Translations under genes and position numbers: made by a program
Assembly: GCA_016271365.2 (NCBI GenBank)
Contig: CM057456.1
Coordinates: 169,108,501-169,172,500 of the forward strand
Source of the DNA: Neoceratodus forsteri
Lineage: Eukaryota; Chordata; Ceratodontiformes; Ceratodontidae
Length of the DNA: 64,000 nucleotides
Reading direction: 5' to 3'
Notes under the pieces: model-generated
Database searches by the model: none
The model's input: only the letters and a program-made list of their open reading frames with translations
Told to the model about the DNA's origin: nothing
Shown here: in pieces, positions 10,735 through 21,589 of the stretch
Numbering within the stretch: the first letter of the stretch is position 1
Layout: every line of letters starts with the position of its first letter

Positions 10735-11091
10735 GAATCACCTGCATCAGCTTCATGAACAGAATGCAGCATCAACTGTTCCCTTGTGTTTTGGTAAGGA
10801 CAGTAACATGCAAAGACTTCCTGTGTTCATCACAAACCATGACAACTTACAAGAGATACTTGCTGCTGTACCCCAAAGCTCTGCAACAGGTACATCAAGC
10901 AGCAGACATTCACACCACCCTCTCTCCTGGAGAAGAAGAACAGTGCTAGCTACACTGCATCCTTCTCCCCCCCCCCACCCCCCAGTTGCCCATCTGATAC
11001 CACGGGTGTGTTTTCCAAACCTGTTTGACAGTGCCACAAGCAGAGATACAGCTGCTGTGATGATGGGTCAGACACCATACTATTTCTATCT
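10735..11091 (+). pseudogene. Exon-like reading frame, unidentified gene (5' piece)
   Basis: An open frame from about 10735 reads LHEQNAASTVPLCFGK, DNLQEILAAVPQSSAT, then a His/Ser/Arg-rich stretch, and ends at a consensus splice donor (CT|GTAAGT at 11092). I do not recognise the protein. A run of C bases at about 10969-10982, ending in CAG, may instead be the end of an intron. The phase does not match the next exon (11300) directly, so either the model is wrong there or an indel has occurred. Coding nature is inferred from the open frame and the donor only. Confidence 0.35.
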
Positions 11092-11299
11092 GTAAGTAAA
11101 AAGAATGTACAACAAAAGCACACTCATATAATCTATCCACTACCATTGTACCCCAGAATAGCAGACTACCAGAAGTTTCCATAACAAGTATGTAGACATA
11201 TTAATTTCATAATCAGAGCAACAAACCACATATGCACTACAACATAAAGCCTCACAGTTTGTTGTTTTTTTTCTGAGTCTTGTACGTGTGTTTTACAGG

Positions 11300-11905
11300 C
11301 TCTCTACAACAGCTGAAGTACTGTCAGCAGTCTCTCGGCTGGCTGCTCAAGGCCACTGAGAACAGTAACCAGGCTGCAGTCCTGCTCGACCTTGTCATTG
11401 CAGCAAACCAATAGAAAATGTTGGAAAAGCAGGACCAAGTCATTGATTTGCTGCAACGACAAAGCCGCGAAGGGCATGCAGCCATGGTTGCCATCTGTGG
11501 TCTCAAGGACAGCAACAGAGACCTCACTCATGCCATTAAAGAACTGTGTGATCAGGAGGAGACCAATATTGCTGTCCATGAGACCACATATGGCCTCATG
11601 TTGCAGCTGGCCAAGAACCAGTTGGAGGTATCCATCTGCTCATCAGTAAGGACCTGCACCATTTCCAAAAAATTGACCCAGCCCTCCATGAACCTCAGCA
11701 GGAGCAGGAACCTCCACCAAGTTCCCCTCCCACAACACCAGCTGAAGAACAGGGGCACCATCTCCTGGCCAAACCAATCCTTCCAATGGACACTTCCACT
11801 TCCTCCGACCTCCCCAAGGCACGCTCATCACACAATGAGGCTAGCAAATCACTGTCACACACAGTGGTTTTCCTATTCTTTCTTTTTTGTTGTGTATTAT
11901 TTATT
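11300..11905 (+). pseudogene. Exon of an unidentified coiled-coil protein (3' piece)
   Basis: A strong acceptor (TGTGTTTTACAG, ending 11299) opens a frame reading SLQQLKYCQQSLGWLLKATE, then an in-frame TAG just before 11418, then MLEKQDQVIDLLQRQ, AMVAICGLKDSNRDLTHAIK and ETTYGLMLQLAKNQLE. This looks like a heptad-rich coiled coil, as in the C-terminal halves of Harbinger Myb/SANT partner proteins and NAIF1-like proteins. After about 11640 the sense continues in another frame (a proline-rich tail with EQEPPPSSPPTTPAEEQG), so a frameshift is present. The following A/T-rich 11880-12080 would be a 3' UTR. Family assignment is an inference. Confidence 0.45.
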
Positions 11906-12132
11906 ATAATTTTTTATCATATTATGCCAAAAGATTTGCTAATTATTTATTTTTTTGTATTTTACTGCCAAGTAAACATTTTTTTATTTTGTTACAAAAT
12001 GTAAAAACAGAATAATATAAACGAAAAGAAAAATATTCAAAAAAACAAAACATCTCTCCTGTGTTTTCTTACTGAAACTGTAGAAAGTAAAGTGAGAAAT
12101 TTATGCACCATCTAAAAAAAGCAGTTTTTTTA

Positions 12133-12284
12133 TTATTATAGCAATGACACTTTTCCAGGTGTTATCTTAATGATTAGTTAATCACACTCTACATACATGT
12201 GTCACTCAGCTATCCCTTGTGCAACATTACACACCTACAGAGTGATTAACATACCATTAACATGACCCCTGGTCATGCCTTATT
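12133..12284. repeat. MITE-like inverted repeat, AGCAATAAGGCA type
   Basis: The left end AGCAATGACAC and the right end GTCATGCCTTATTGCT are imperfect inverted repeats; inside, GATTAGTTAATCACACTCT also pairs with AGAGTGATTAACATACC. About 150 bp, no coding potential. The same termini and size recur at 31335-31485 and 32985-33140. Confidence 0.5.
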
Positions 12285-12850
12285 GCTTAATTAACACACA
12301 CCACAGGGTGGTGAAAATGTTGCCTGATATTATCCAGTCATAACCCCATAGTCATTTACCTTGGTAAACTGTTATCCCACTTTGCTGTTCATGTCAGCCG
12401 ATGCCAAGGCCTGCATACACATATGTAACACTAAAGTGTTTATGAGTTCACTGCAGGTATCTGGTCATTATAGTAAGGTAAAACACTATCTGGTTTTGGC
12501 TGGGTACCATTAGGAGGCATTAACACACACCACAGGATGGTAAAAATGCTGACTGATGTTATCCAGTCAAAACCCCATAGTCATTTTCCTTGCTAAACTG
12601 TTATCCCACTTGGCTCTTCATGTCAGCTGATGCCCACAACTGCATACATATATGCAGCACTCAAGTGTTTATGAGTTCCCTGCTGTTCTCTGGTAATCAT
12701 GGTAAGGTAAAACACTATCTGGTTATGACCAGGTAACATTGGCAAGCACTAACACACTGCACAGGGTAGTGAACATACTGACTGATACTGTCCAGTCAAA
12801 AAAACATACTGATTTCCCTAGCTAGTCTGTTATTCCACTTTGCTGTCCAT
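12285..12850. repeat. Tandem repeat, period about 230 bp, 2.4 copies
   Basis: Units start at the string TAACACAC(A/T)(C/G)CACAGG at about 12293, 12522 and 12750. Shared internal landmarks are TATCCAGTCA, CCATAGTCATTT, CTGTTATCCCACTT, CATGTCAGC, AGTGTTTATGAGTTC and GGTAAAACACTATCTGGTT. Confidence 0.85.
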
Positions 12851-12861
12851 GTCAGCCACTA

Positions 12862-14040
12862 CCCAAACATGCCAGCATAACATCAAGAACCATGATGACA
12901 CACAGAAAGGTGCTCAAAATCCTGCCTCATGTTGTCACTCACAGCCACATAAGTGGGAGCCTGGGGCCCTTCAGGCCCCATTCTCCCAGCAATGTATCCA
13001 AATTCACAGAAAAAATCCCATAGTGTCATGTATGCATATTTTATTTTCAAACAACTTTTTAGCTTCAAACACGTGCTTTACTTCCTGTACAAAGTGACAC
13101 ATTCTTAGGTTGCTCTACTTTGCAAAGGAACAGAAACAACTCTCTCAACTGTGAAAGTCTCCCCAAACCAAATGTACTTAACTGGGAGTGTGGGACCCAC
13201 CCACCAACCTGCCACGTATACATACATCTGCACATAATACTAAACCCATGCACCATTTGCTTATAGCACGGTAACATTAGGAAGCATTACCACATGCAAA
13301 AAAAGTAGTAAAAATGCTGCTTAATGTTTTCCATTCATAGCCACAAAAGTGGGACTAACATATCTATATCTAGAGAAATCATCCCACAGTGTTACATATG
13401 CACATTTATTTTCTTGGAAATGTTTATCATCACCCAGACCTCCCAGCATAACATCAAAAACCCTGATGACATGCAGAAAGGTGGTCAAAATCCTATCTCA
13501 TGCTGTCACAGCCACATAGGTGGGAGCATGGGGTGCTTCAGGCCCCATGCTGCCACCAACATATATATAGCCACAGAAAAGATCCCACAGTGTCATGTAT
13601 GTATATTTTATTCTCAGACAACTTTTTTAGCTTCAAACACGTTTTTCTTACTGTACAAAGTGACACATTGCTTGGTTGCTCAACTTTGTACAGAAACAGA
13701 AACATCCCACTCAACCATGAAACTCTCCTCAAACCAAATATTCACAACTGGGAGTGTGGGACTCTTAGGGTCCCATGCTCCAACAAATGTGCCCATGTGT
13801 ACATAACAACATCACAGCAAAGCATCCATCTGCACATAATACTAAACTCATACACCATTTGCTTATGGCAGGGTAACATCATGAAGCATAACCACATGTA
13901 AAAAAGCTAGTAAAAATGCTGCCTAATGTTTCCAATTCATAGCCACATATCTATATCTACAGAAGTGACCCCACACTCTCACATATACACATGTATTTTC
14001 TTGGAAATGTTTTGAGTCAAACACATCTTCCAGGATTGTC
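12862..14040. repeat. Tandem repeat, period about 575 bp, 2 copies
   Basis: CCAGCATAACATCAA occurs at about 12871 and 13443. The two units share the same order of landmarks: TGATGACA, AAAATCCT, a GTGGGAGC...GGCCCCAT hairpin module, TAGCTTCAAACACG, GTACAAAGTGACACATT, GGTTGCTC, AACCAAAT, AACTGGGAGTGTGGGAC, CATCTGCACATAATACTAAA and CACCATTTGCTTAT. The short reading frames that cross it are not conserved between units. Confidence 0.8.
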
Positions 14041-14930
14041 ATAATCATAACAGCAAGTACTATACACAACATTTAACAATCAAAACCATATATCACATAG
14101 TTTCCCAGATACGGACACCACAATGTGCTGGACAGGCACTCATTAAACCCTTGTCACACTAATTTTGCAATATCTCATGAACCATGCAACCCACAAAAAA
14201 AAATTGTACTGCAGGCATAGTCTATGTTTTCAAATCTTGTTCCAGCAGCATAGATCACCTAAAGGTGATCTAAGCTGCCAGTAACGAAAACTCTGTATCT
14301 AATTTCGTTTTCGAGATACGGGCACCAAAGATGCATGACAGACCCCGCAATGTTATCCTATGGGAAAAATCTCAACTTCATGATGGCATATCTATGGAAC
14401 CGCTTAATTCCCCGACACCTAAACAGCATAATTCACATGAAGGGCATCCCCTCAACACCCTGTAAATTTCAAGTAAAAAGACCAAACCGCTATTGAGATA
14501 TGCAATTTTAAAGTTTTTAAACCTTTAGAAACTTTTCTGCAGTGAGATAACAAATTTCTCGGTTGCGAGAAATTCGTTGCCCACGAGCAGACATCTGGTC
14601 ATCCCAGTTTGGGCAATCTGGTCATCCCTAGGGTCATCTGGTCTTCCCCATGGACATCTGGTTGTTAAAATCTGGCTATCTGGTTGCCCCCTCGAGAAGG
14701 AAGCTCATGGCCGAAAATTGTCTCATGAACGAAGAATTTGCAGGCTCGCAGTGGAAAAACATTATCGAGTCATGAACAAAGAATTTTACATTTTAAAACT
14801 CTATTTTTTGACAAAACCAAAGCAAACCAAAGGCATGGCTCAAGAGAGGGGTTCCCCCCTGAGCAAAAGCCATGACTCATTTGCCCCAAAAGTCACCCTT
14901 GAAGAAAAGTACATATTTTCAGTCAGAAAA
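14040..14930. repeat. F1-related and palindromic sequence
   Basis: At 14130-14560 the strings ATATCTCATGAACC, TTTCGAGATACGG and ATGTTATCCTATGGG are reverse-oriented versions of the F1 distal section. A strong palindrome lies at 14245-14278: GCAGC-A-TAGATCACCT, loop AA, AGGTGATCTA-A-GCTGC, 15 paired bases per arm with one mismatch. At 14580-14690 ATCTGGTCAT, ATCTGGTCTT and CATCTGGTTG recur as a short degenerate repeat. No gene. Confidence 0.5.
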
Positions 14931-15450
14931 CTGAAAACAAGATGGCGGCTCTCACAAATGAAATATTTCTCACAGCGGAAGATTGTTCTGCTGTGAGCAT
15001 ATAAAATCTTCGCCTGTGAGGGGAAGACCAGATAGCCAGATTGCCATTCTTCTTTCACAAAATATACATATAAATTTTCCCATAGGATATAATGGGAACT
15101 TCAAATTTTAATAACTTTTGAATGGATTAAAATGTTTTCACCAAACAAATGCTGGCATACTCCTTGACCCAAGCTCTTTCCGCTTCCCAGGTTTTGGACC
15201 AATAGACCACACAGTGGCTGCATACTGCCACAGTCAAAAAATGCGCAAAACTGGTGAAAAGTGTATATTTTGGTGCTGCACTGTGCAAAAATCATATGTC
15301 TGACTGAAATGCAACTTGGTAAATCAAGAGGTCTACCATACCAGACCACACATTCCAAATTTTGTGCAAATCTGTTGAACAGTTGCAAAGTTATTAAAGT
15401 GCACAATTTGAGGTTTAACATTAAAGTGCCTACTCAACCGCAACTGCGCC
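14930..15450 (-). repeat. F1 repeat, inverted copy, with YY1-like motif
   Basis: The copy starts at CAAGATGGCGGC (14938-14949) and reads toward CATAGGATATAATGGGAA, TAATAACTTTTGAATGG, TTCACCAAACAAATGCTGGC, AACTTGGTAAATCAAGAG, TTTGTGCAAATCTGTTGAAC, TTGCAAAGTTATTAAAGTG and GTTTAACATTAAAGTGCCTA. The order is the same as in the inverted copy at 3690-4239, and it too lies head-to-head with a forward F1 start (15465 onward). Confidence 0.6.
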
Positions 15451-15454
15451 CCAT

Positions 15455-15567
15455 AAGATATATAGTGTGAAATTTTGCAGCTTAATAACTTTGCCATCAT
15501 ATGTCAGATTTGCCTGAAATTTGGCAGGCACAGAGTGGTGTATATACTGTATAGTATATATATATAG

Positions 15568-15624
<57 letters not shown>

Positions 15625-15745
15625 CACAATAGTGCCACTATAGTTAGGCTGAGTACCCCATTTAAGGTTAAAATGTGAAATTTTGCAGCTTAATAACTTT
15701 GCCACCAAATGATGGATTTGCCTGAAATTTGACAGGCACAGAGTG

Positions 15746-15843
<98 letters not shown>

Positions 15844-15865
15844 GTGACACGGTAGTGCCACTATA
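15455..15865 (+). repeat. Two short F1 starts separated by TA arrays
   Basis: The section TGTGAAATTTTGCAGCTTAA followed by TAACTTTGCCA, GATTTGCCTGAAATTTG and CAGGCACAGAGTGGTGT appears at 15469-15543 and 15668-15748, each running into a (TA)n array (about 15549-15620 and 15749-15838, the second with a CA core). The second and third starts are preceded by the F1 hairpin (15617-15643 degenerate; 15841-15864 ATAGTGACAC/GTGCCACTAT with loop GGTA). Confidence 0.7.
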
Positions 15866-16400
15866 GTTAGGGTTGAGTACCCATTTAAGGTTAATGTGTG
15901 AAATTTTGCAGCTTAATAACTTTTCCACCATATGACAGATTTCCCTGAAATTTGGCATGCTTGGAGCAGTACCATAGATCTCTGGAGCTGCCAAGTTTTG
16001 TAGTGGTCGGATATATGGTTGTGGAGCTATAAAGCAAAATAAAAAGTCATATTTATGCTGTTTTGCATATTATTTGCTCGCGCCTACAGTTTCGAAACCT
16101 TCAGGGAGCATGCAGTCAGGGTCCCCGATGTGCCTTTCAAAGATTTCATGAAAAAATATTAAATGGTTCAAAGGTTATTCAAGAAATAAGTTTCCATTAT
16201 AGTCAATGGGAAAAGTCAACAAACTATTCAACAGTGTCGCAAATGCAGTTTTTAGTGTTGCAAATGACCCCTGTACTGTTGTGAGTCAGCCATTTTTTTT
16301 TCAGTTACTGGTCACAGAAATGCTTGGCATTTAAATTTGGGACCCTCTAGGGACACAATTCTTTTTGTATTCACCAGATCTGATGTCACAGCTAGTTACT
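15865..16400 (+). repeat. F1 repeat, third forward copy
   Basis: The copy follows the hairpin at 15841-15864 and shows AGTTAGGGTTGAGTACCCAT, TTTTGCAGCTTAATAACTTT, GATCTCTGGAGCTGCCAAG, GGTTGTGGAGCTATAAAGC, TGTGCCTTTCAAAGATTTC, AAAAAATATTAAATGGTTC, TTTCCATTATAGTCAATGGG and CAGCCATTTTTTTTTCAGTT. It ends in CACCAGATCTGATGTC, which has no match in the other copies. Confidence 0.7.
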
Positions 16401-16880
16401 TTTGCTGTGACACTGTTCTGGGCAGTAGTGCATACAATAGTGTGGTGGCCAAGTCAGGTGTTATTGGGGGGATAACGGTCAACAGCCTGGATGTGGAATT
16501 TGAGGGGCATGAATGGGATAATTTACTGGGTAGATAGTAGTGTATTAAAAAATCAAAAGAGTTAATACAAATGAAAACACTTTAATGCTACAGTCAGGCT
16601 GAGCTGTAAAGCGAAATGTGTGTGGTTCATGCAAATTTGTAGATGTTAACACTTTCACATAACATCTATGGTATGTTATGCATACAAACACGCTCACAAA
16701 CACAAGGCTGTGCTGCTTAGCAAAGCATCTGTTCAGAGAAGGACCATATATGCAAGTCTTTACCAATGTCAGCATGTGTAAACCTTGAATAGGAGTTGAT
16801 TCATAACTTTTTGAAATGTAATATAACCTTATTGTGGTCAGATGACTGTGAAACAGACTGATTAAAACACATTCAATATG
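16400..16880. other. Nothing recognised
   Basis: I find no repeat landmark, splice-flanked open frame or element end in this stretch. The reverse-strand frame across 16545-16925 has no recognisable domain and probably occurs by chance. Confidence 0.4.
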
Positions 16881-16906
16881 GTTCGGGCGACTGTCTTGCT
16901 GCGAAG

Positions 16907-17071
16907 ATGTCATGTCTCCCCTCACTCTCTAAAGCCCATGAAAAGATCATGGCCAATCAGCTCACTGACTACCTCCTCACACACAACCTCTTATGTAGGG
17001 AGCATCATGGTTTCAGAGCTGGTCCTAGCACTATGACCGCCCTCACAGAATTTGCTAACTCCCTGCACTCC
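16907..17071 (+). pseudogene. Reverse transcriptase fragment (N-terminal part)
   Basis: About 55 residues with the RT motif region 1-2 pattern (PVSCLP-like start, LSKAHEKIMANQL, HHGFRAGPSTMTAL). The frame is lost exactly where the A/T-rich L1 sequence begins. Related to the CR1/L2/Rex1 group by the LS...EK..N.L and GFR.G.ST pattern; the exact clade is not resolved. Confidence 0.75.
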
Positions 17072-17149
17072 TGCAATTTTTATTTGGAACCGCTTATTCA
17101 TAAAATATTATCTTCTCAAGAAATAACAGTTATTAAAATCAGACATCAA

Positions 17150-18928
17150 AGGTATACTTCTTATTAAACTCAGACATACAAATTTTGGCCAAGATTTTGG
17201 TTAACAGGATTGCCCCTACTATGAGAGGCCTAATAAGTTCAGAACAAGTGGGGTACTTACTCAAGTATTTTTTGTTTCAAGCTGCCATTACTGAACTGCC
17301 TAATACTGCTAAATGCTGCTTTATAATTTGTTTGCTATATTTTGTGTAATTTTTGCCTGTCTTGTGCCCTACTGACGTGGAACCTTTGTAAAAGAGCCAT
17401 GGCTCAAAGGTAATAATTCCTAGATTCAATAAATAAAATAAAATACTCTCTCTGCTTACGTAGACAATTTGTTGTTACATGTAGAAAACCCCAAACCTCC
17501 ATCCCAGCTTTATTAATGGAAATTGAAGCGTTCTCATAAATATCCTACTATAGGTTAAATAGATCCAAGACCAAAATCTGCCCCATGAATAGTTGAATAA
17601 CCCAAGCTGATCTAGTAGCCCACCATCTCTCATGGGAAGCAAACTCCCTTACATATTTGGGTATTGTGGTGACACAGGATATGTCTACAATGGTAAATGA
17701 AAATCTTTTCAAATTATTAAAAGCTCTTTATTCAGATATGGATAGGTGGGGTTCTCTTCTACTCTCCTTCTGGAGAAGACTCAGCTCAGTTAAGATGAAT
17801 ATACTCCCTCGTATACTCTATCCAATGGGTATGTTGGGATGTTTTCTGCCCAAAAACTGGTTTATTAAACTCCAGAAATCAATAAATGCTTTTATATGGA
17901 AGGGGAAAGGAGTTTGCAGGGCCTACTTCAAACTCACGGCACCTAAAAATAGGGGTGGCCTGGCAGCTCCTTCCTTTTTTGCATATTATGGAGCATTCCA
18001 TATTTGTAAACTAGCTTGTTGGACCCAGGGTTCAGATCCCTCCATTATATCGAACTACTCTCCATTATGGCTTGAGATAGAAAATTATCTAGCCTCACAA
18101 TATTCACGTTCATTGTCCGCTCTATTATATGTTATTCCCTTAAATTTACGAAAATCACTCAAAAGCACTCTGATAGCATGGTCCATTAAAGCCTTACACC
18201 AAGAACAGAACCACCTTTCTTTAAACTGGCATAAATCATTAGAACAGCCCCTTATACACAATCCCCATTTTAGAATAGATAATAAACCAATACAGCCCTC
18301 TCTTTGGCCAGTGATTAAATATTCTAAATTAGCGGATTACATCAAAGATGGAAAGCTGGTTCCTTTTGGTGAATACCAGTCTAGGCATAGGGTGTCAGGT
18401 GCTTGTAGATTCAAGTTTATTCAGGTTAAAAAAGCTATTCATTCCTTCATAGGGAATGTACCTTTAACTCCCTCTATCACTGAAATGCCCCAGATTTTGC
18501 AATTAGCAAGACAACCACGTGCAGTTTCCTCAGTATACAAAAAGCTGCAGGAATTAGATCCTGCTTTCCCTACAGGTGTCTGTTATTACTGGTCGGAGGC
18601 ACTACTAGTACCTGATGATCCCGACAGGTGGAGAAGGCTTTGGAAGAATATGTATAAGTATATTAAACAAGACAGACTCTGTTATGTTCAATTTAACATC
18701 ATGCATAATATATATTTTAGTCCTGTGAAACTAAATAGAATGGATCTTCCCCAGTCTCCAATACGTGCACGGTGTGAAATAGAAGATGGTACCCTCTTCC
18801 ATATGCTGTGGACCTGTTCTATGGTACAGATGTTTTGGCAATCCATTAGAGGTCTTTTAGACCCCTTATTAAGTTTGGACACATTGTTCACCCCTGAATG
18901 CTGTCTCATATACTCTTTTCCCCCTTGA
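17150..18928 (+). pseudogene. L1 ORF2 (reverse transcriptase end and C-terminal domain), broken
   Basis: The 423-codon open stretch (17657-18928) contains the typical L1 thumb/C-terminal sequence: SSVKMNILPRILYPMGML, LQKSINAFIWKGK, KLTAPKNRGGLAAPSFFAYY, and a Cys/His cluster RCEIEDGTLFHMLWTC with MVQMFW near the end. The upstream part (17150-17237 and 17450-17656) is in other frames and lacks about 100 residues of RT palm, replaced by the nested fragment. Vertebrate L1 ORF2 is normally about 1,200 residues; roughly the last 500 remain. No promoter or ORF1 is present. Confidence 0.85.
17238..17447 (+). mobile_element. LINE 3'-tail fragment nested inside the L1
   Basis: The end GACGTGGAACCTTTGTAAAA, GCCATGGCTCAAAGGTAATA, then ATTCAATAAATAAAATAAAAT matches the 3' end of the surrounding older LINE at 20850-20930 (GATGTGGAGCATTTGGAAAT, CTATGACTCAAAGGGTTGTA, AATAAATAAATA). 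It is thus a short 5'-truncated copy of that family that jumped into the L1 after the L1 had landed in a relative. Confidence 0.7.
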
Positions 18929-19488
18929 ACGCCTAAGATTAGGAAAGCTCACCTTGCATTGATAACTGCTACTGCCAAATTACTCATGAAATACTGGAAA
19001 GAAGATTTTCTTCCTACAATCACTGAATGGTTTAGAGAAATGTTTTTGGCTCTATAACTGGAAAAGCACATTGCATGCATGAGAGATAGGCTTACGAACT
19101 ATCAGAATATTTGGGGGCCATTAGAAGCCTTACTTTTCATACGGAAACCATAATCCATCTATTATCTTTTTAGTAACCTGCAGGCTCTTACATTCCAAAT
19201 TTGCTTATGATTTAATACTGGATACCAATGTATAGCTGCTATTAATTGTGTAAGGAACTGCTTGGTATAGTGGGTATAGGGAGGGAGGGAGGGGGGTGTG
19301 GTATGCGTGTATAATTGTTGTATGTCTTTTGTGTTAACCTGTCTCTGATTCCTTCCCTTTCTGTACGACAATATGCAGTCTTTCTGAACTGTCTTATTCA
19401 CCTGACTTGTATGTATGACTGCTTTACAGTGTAAAGGGAAACCAAAAAGTAAAAATAAAGTATATTTAATTAAAAAAAATAATAATAC

Positions 19489-20400
19489 CATATCTATTAT
19501 GCTGCCTGCATGCTCAGGAGTTCCCCTGGGATCTATCCTGGGTCCCTTGCTATTCAGCATCTACCTCAATGCCCTGCCTAAATCCTGCCCTGGCAACCTT
19601 CTCCTCTATGTGGACGATGCTGTTCTTTATGCTGCACATCCTGATCTTCTCTCTCTCTCTCTCCAGCGTACCTTACAAAACTCCTTCTCTCAGATTGAAC
19701 ACTGGTTTGCTGAACAAAGATTGGTGGTCAACGTTAAAAAAACTAAGACTATGCTCTATGCCCACTGCCAAAACAGATCAAAGGATTTCCTCCTGGAAAT
19801 ACTCTCCACCTCTCTCATCCCACTGGAACAGGTCCAAAAGAATAAGTATATAGGTATTACATTTGACTCTTCCCTCTCTTTCCACGAACATATAAAAATC
19901 CTCACCTCCGCCACCAGCTCCCGCATTGGTCTCCTGTACAGACAAAGACTACCTGCCACCTGAAGCACTTCACCTAGCCATTATCTCCTCAGTCTTATCA
20001 CTGGTGGACTATGGCCTCACAATCTATGCTGCAGCCAACCCTACGGTGCTTCATCAAATGCAAGTAGTCATCAATAAGGGCTGCTGGCTTCTCTCTGGTG
20101 CTGACAGAAATACACATACCTGCACCCCCTATACGCACTCACCAATATCCTCTCCCTTGAGGAAAGACTATTATGCCAGACCTGTCTCTTCACCAAAAAA
20201 ATCCACCTGGATTTAAGCCCAATAGGTGTCATGGCTTCTCTTCAGGCAGCCACCATCTCAGCATCCACAAGGACCACCCCAAAAACTATCTGAAAGGTGC
20301 CTATGTTCAGGACCACCCTGGCTCAACTATCCTTCCCCCCTTAGAGCTCCATCCTGGTACAATGCCCTCCCACCAGCTGTCACATCAATCACAGTTTAGG
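19489..20400 (+). pseudogene. Reverse transcriptase fragment (motif C to C terminus)
   Basis: Frame 19500-19963 reads SGVPLGSILGPLLFSIYLN, LLYVDDAVLYAA (catalytic YVDD intact), NVKKTKTMLY and YIGITFDSSLSFHEHI. The sense continues after a frameshift as ALHLAIISSVLSLVDYGLTI and NKGCWLLSGADRNTH (19926-20216), then EERLLCQTCLFTKK in a third frame, ending about 20400. That is the normal order for CR1/L2-like ORF2 C termini, with at least two frameshifts. Confidence 0.8.
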
Positions 20401-20940
20401 TCCTTTTAAAGCTGCCTGAAGTGTCCATATCCTCTCCTCACATCAATGCCAGTGTACCCAGTAACCTGTGGATCCTGCAGCATGCCACTAGGCCACGTAC
20501 CCACCCTTGGCCTGGCAGTGAAGAGTCCTCACTATTTCTAGCCTACAGGCTCCTCACCTCCCTTGGTTACCATATAGTTGAACTGGAATGTGAATGCATT
20601 GTATTATGTATAAGACAAGGCCTCCCTGAAGCGGCTTACTACCAACTCATATCATGCATTGCCAATTTTAGCTACCAATTGTATAAGTCGTAACCACACA
20701 TTAGGTAAATATGTTGATAGCTCTGCCATGTTTTAGCTACCAAATGTAGAGGCATTAACCAGTGCTCATTGTATTTATACTCTATACTGTATGATTGCTC
20801 ACCCACATTTATTCTGTGAATGTACTGTATGAATGACTATGTTTTATTCTGATGTGGAGCATTTGGAAATAAGTCTATGACTCAAAGGGTTGTAATTCCA
20901 ATTTCCTAAATAAATAAATAGATAAATGGCACAGCAATAT

Positions 20941-21060
20941 GTTGTTAATTTTGGATAATGGTGATTTGACATTTTAGGAAAGGTTTGAATATATGTGGTC
21001 CAACAATACTACATAGTATAGAAGTGCAGAATTTAATTCTTTTATGCACTGCAAGGTCAG
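20941..21060. other. Short unassigned spacer
   Basis: Between the LINE tail and the GC-rich Harbinger-like sequence there is about 120 bases of A/T-rich DNA with no recognised feature. Confidence 0.3.
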
Positions 21061-21589
21061 AGTGACGTATCTGCTGCCCTGACCTGCTATCCACCACTGT
21101 TGCTACATGCACACATGTGCAGTGGTGGTGCAGCATGCATGTGGTGGCACGCATGTGTGTTGTGCTGCATGCCCCCTGTGTGTGGACCATGCTGCTGGGA
21201 TGTGTGGCATGGATGTGATGAGGCAGCTCTGCACCGGTCATGCCTCTGCACTGGTGTCATGCTTCTGATCCATGTCATGTTCCTTGATGTGTGTGTATGT
21301 CTTTGTGCCTGTGGCCCCGTCACCTGTGTTGTGCACCCCCATCCCTGCATGCATACTGCTGTGTACATCTATGCCACTGTGTTGTGTGCTGGTCTGTGTG
21401 GCCCATGCTTGTGTATCGGTGCACTCACCTGCCTTGTCCATAATGCTCCCTTGTGATGGTGTCTCAGTGCCGCCTCACCTCCTGCACCACTCGTGGATCC
21501 CTCCTTCCAAGGGGCGGCTGCCCACCACCCTACAACCCTTCACCACCATTGTCCCCTCTACTGTCACCCTAATTAGCCTCGACCACTAT

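Larger units (their letters stand above)
17072..19488 (+). mobile_element. L1-group LINE, 5'-truncated, inserted in the LINE at 16900-20940
   Basis: Sequence starting in RT domain 3 (LLNSDIQILAKILVNRIAP, about 17150) runs through the RT end and the C-terminal domain to a 3' UTR and an A-rich tail (AAAATAAAG..., 19450-19488). The tail abuts the resumed frame of the older LINE. It is itself interrupted at 17238-17447. The catalytic YADD region reads LSAYVDNLLLHVENP at about 17450, so the second Asp is replaced. Confidence 0.82.
16900..20940 (+). mobile_element. CR1/L2-type (Jockey-group) LINE, split by an L1
   Basis: The left part (16900-17071) encodes SCLPSLSKAHEKIMANQLTD and HHGFRAGPSTMTALTEF, the start of a reverse transcriptase. 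The right part (from about 19489) resumes at SGVPLGSILGPLLFSIYLN with VDDAVLY and runs through the C-terminal domain to a 3' end at about 20940 (ATGACTCAAAGGGTTGTAAT, then AATAAATAAATAGATAAAT). About 80 residues of reverse transcriptase between the parts are missing, so the insertion was accompanied by a deletion. It is 5'-truncated. Confidence 0.8.

Noticed and set aside
11304..11579. Minus-strand frames opposite the coiled-coil exon
   Set aside because: The plus strand has a splice acceptor and heptad pattern; the minus frames are its shadow.
15568..15994. Frames made of Tyr-Ile repeats
   Set aside because: They are translations of the (TA)n arrays.
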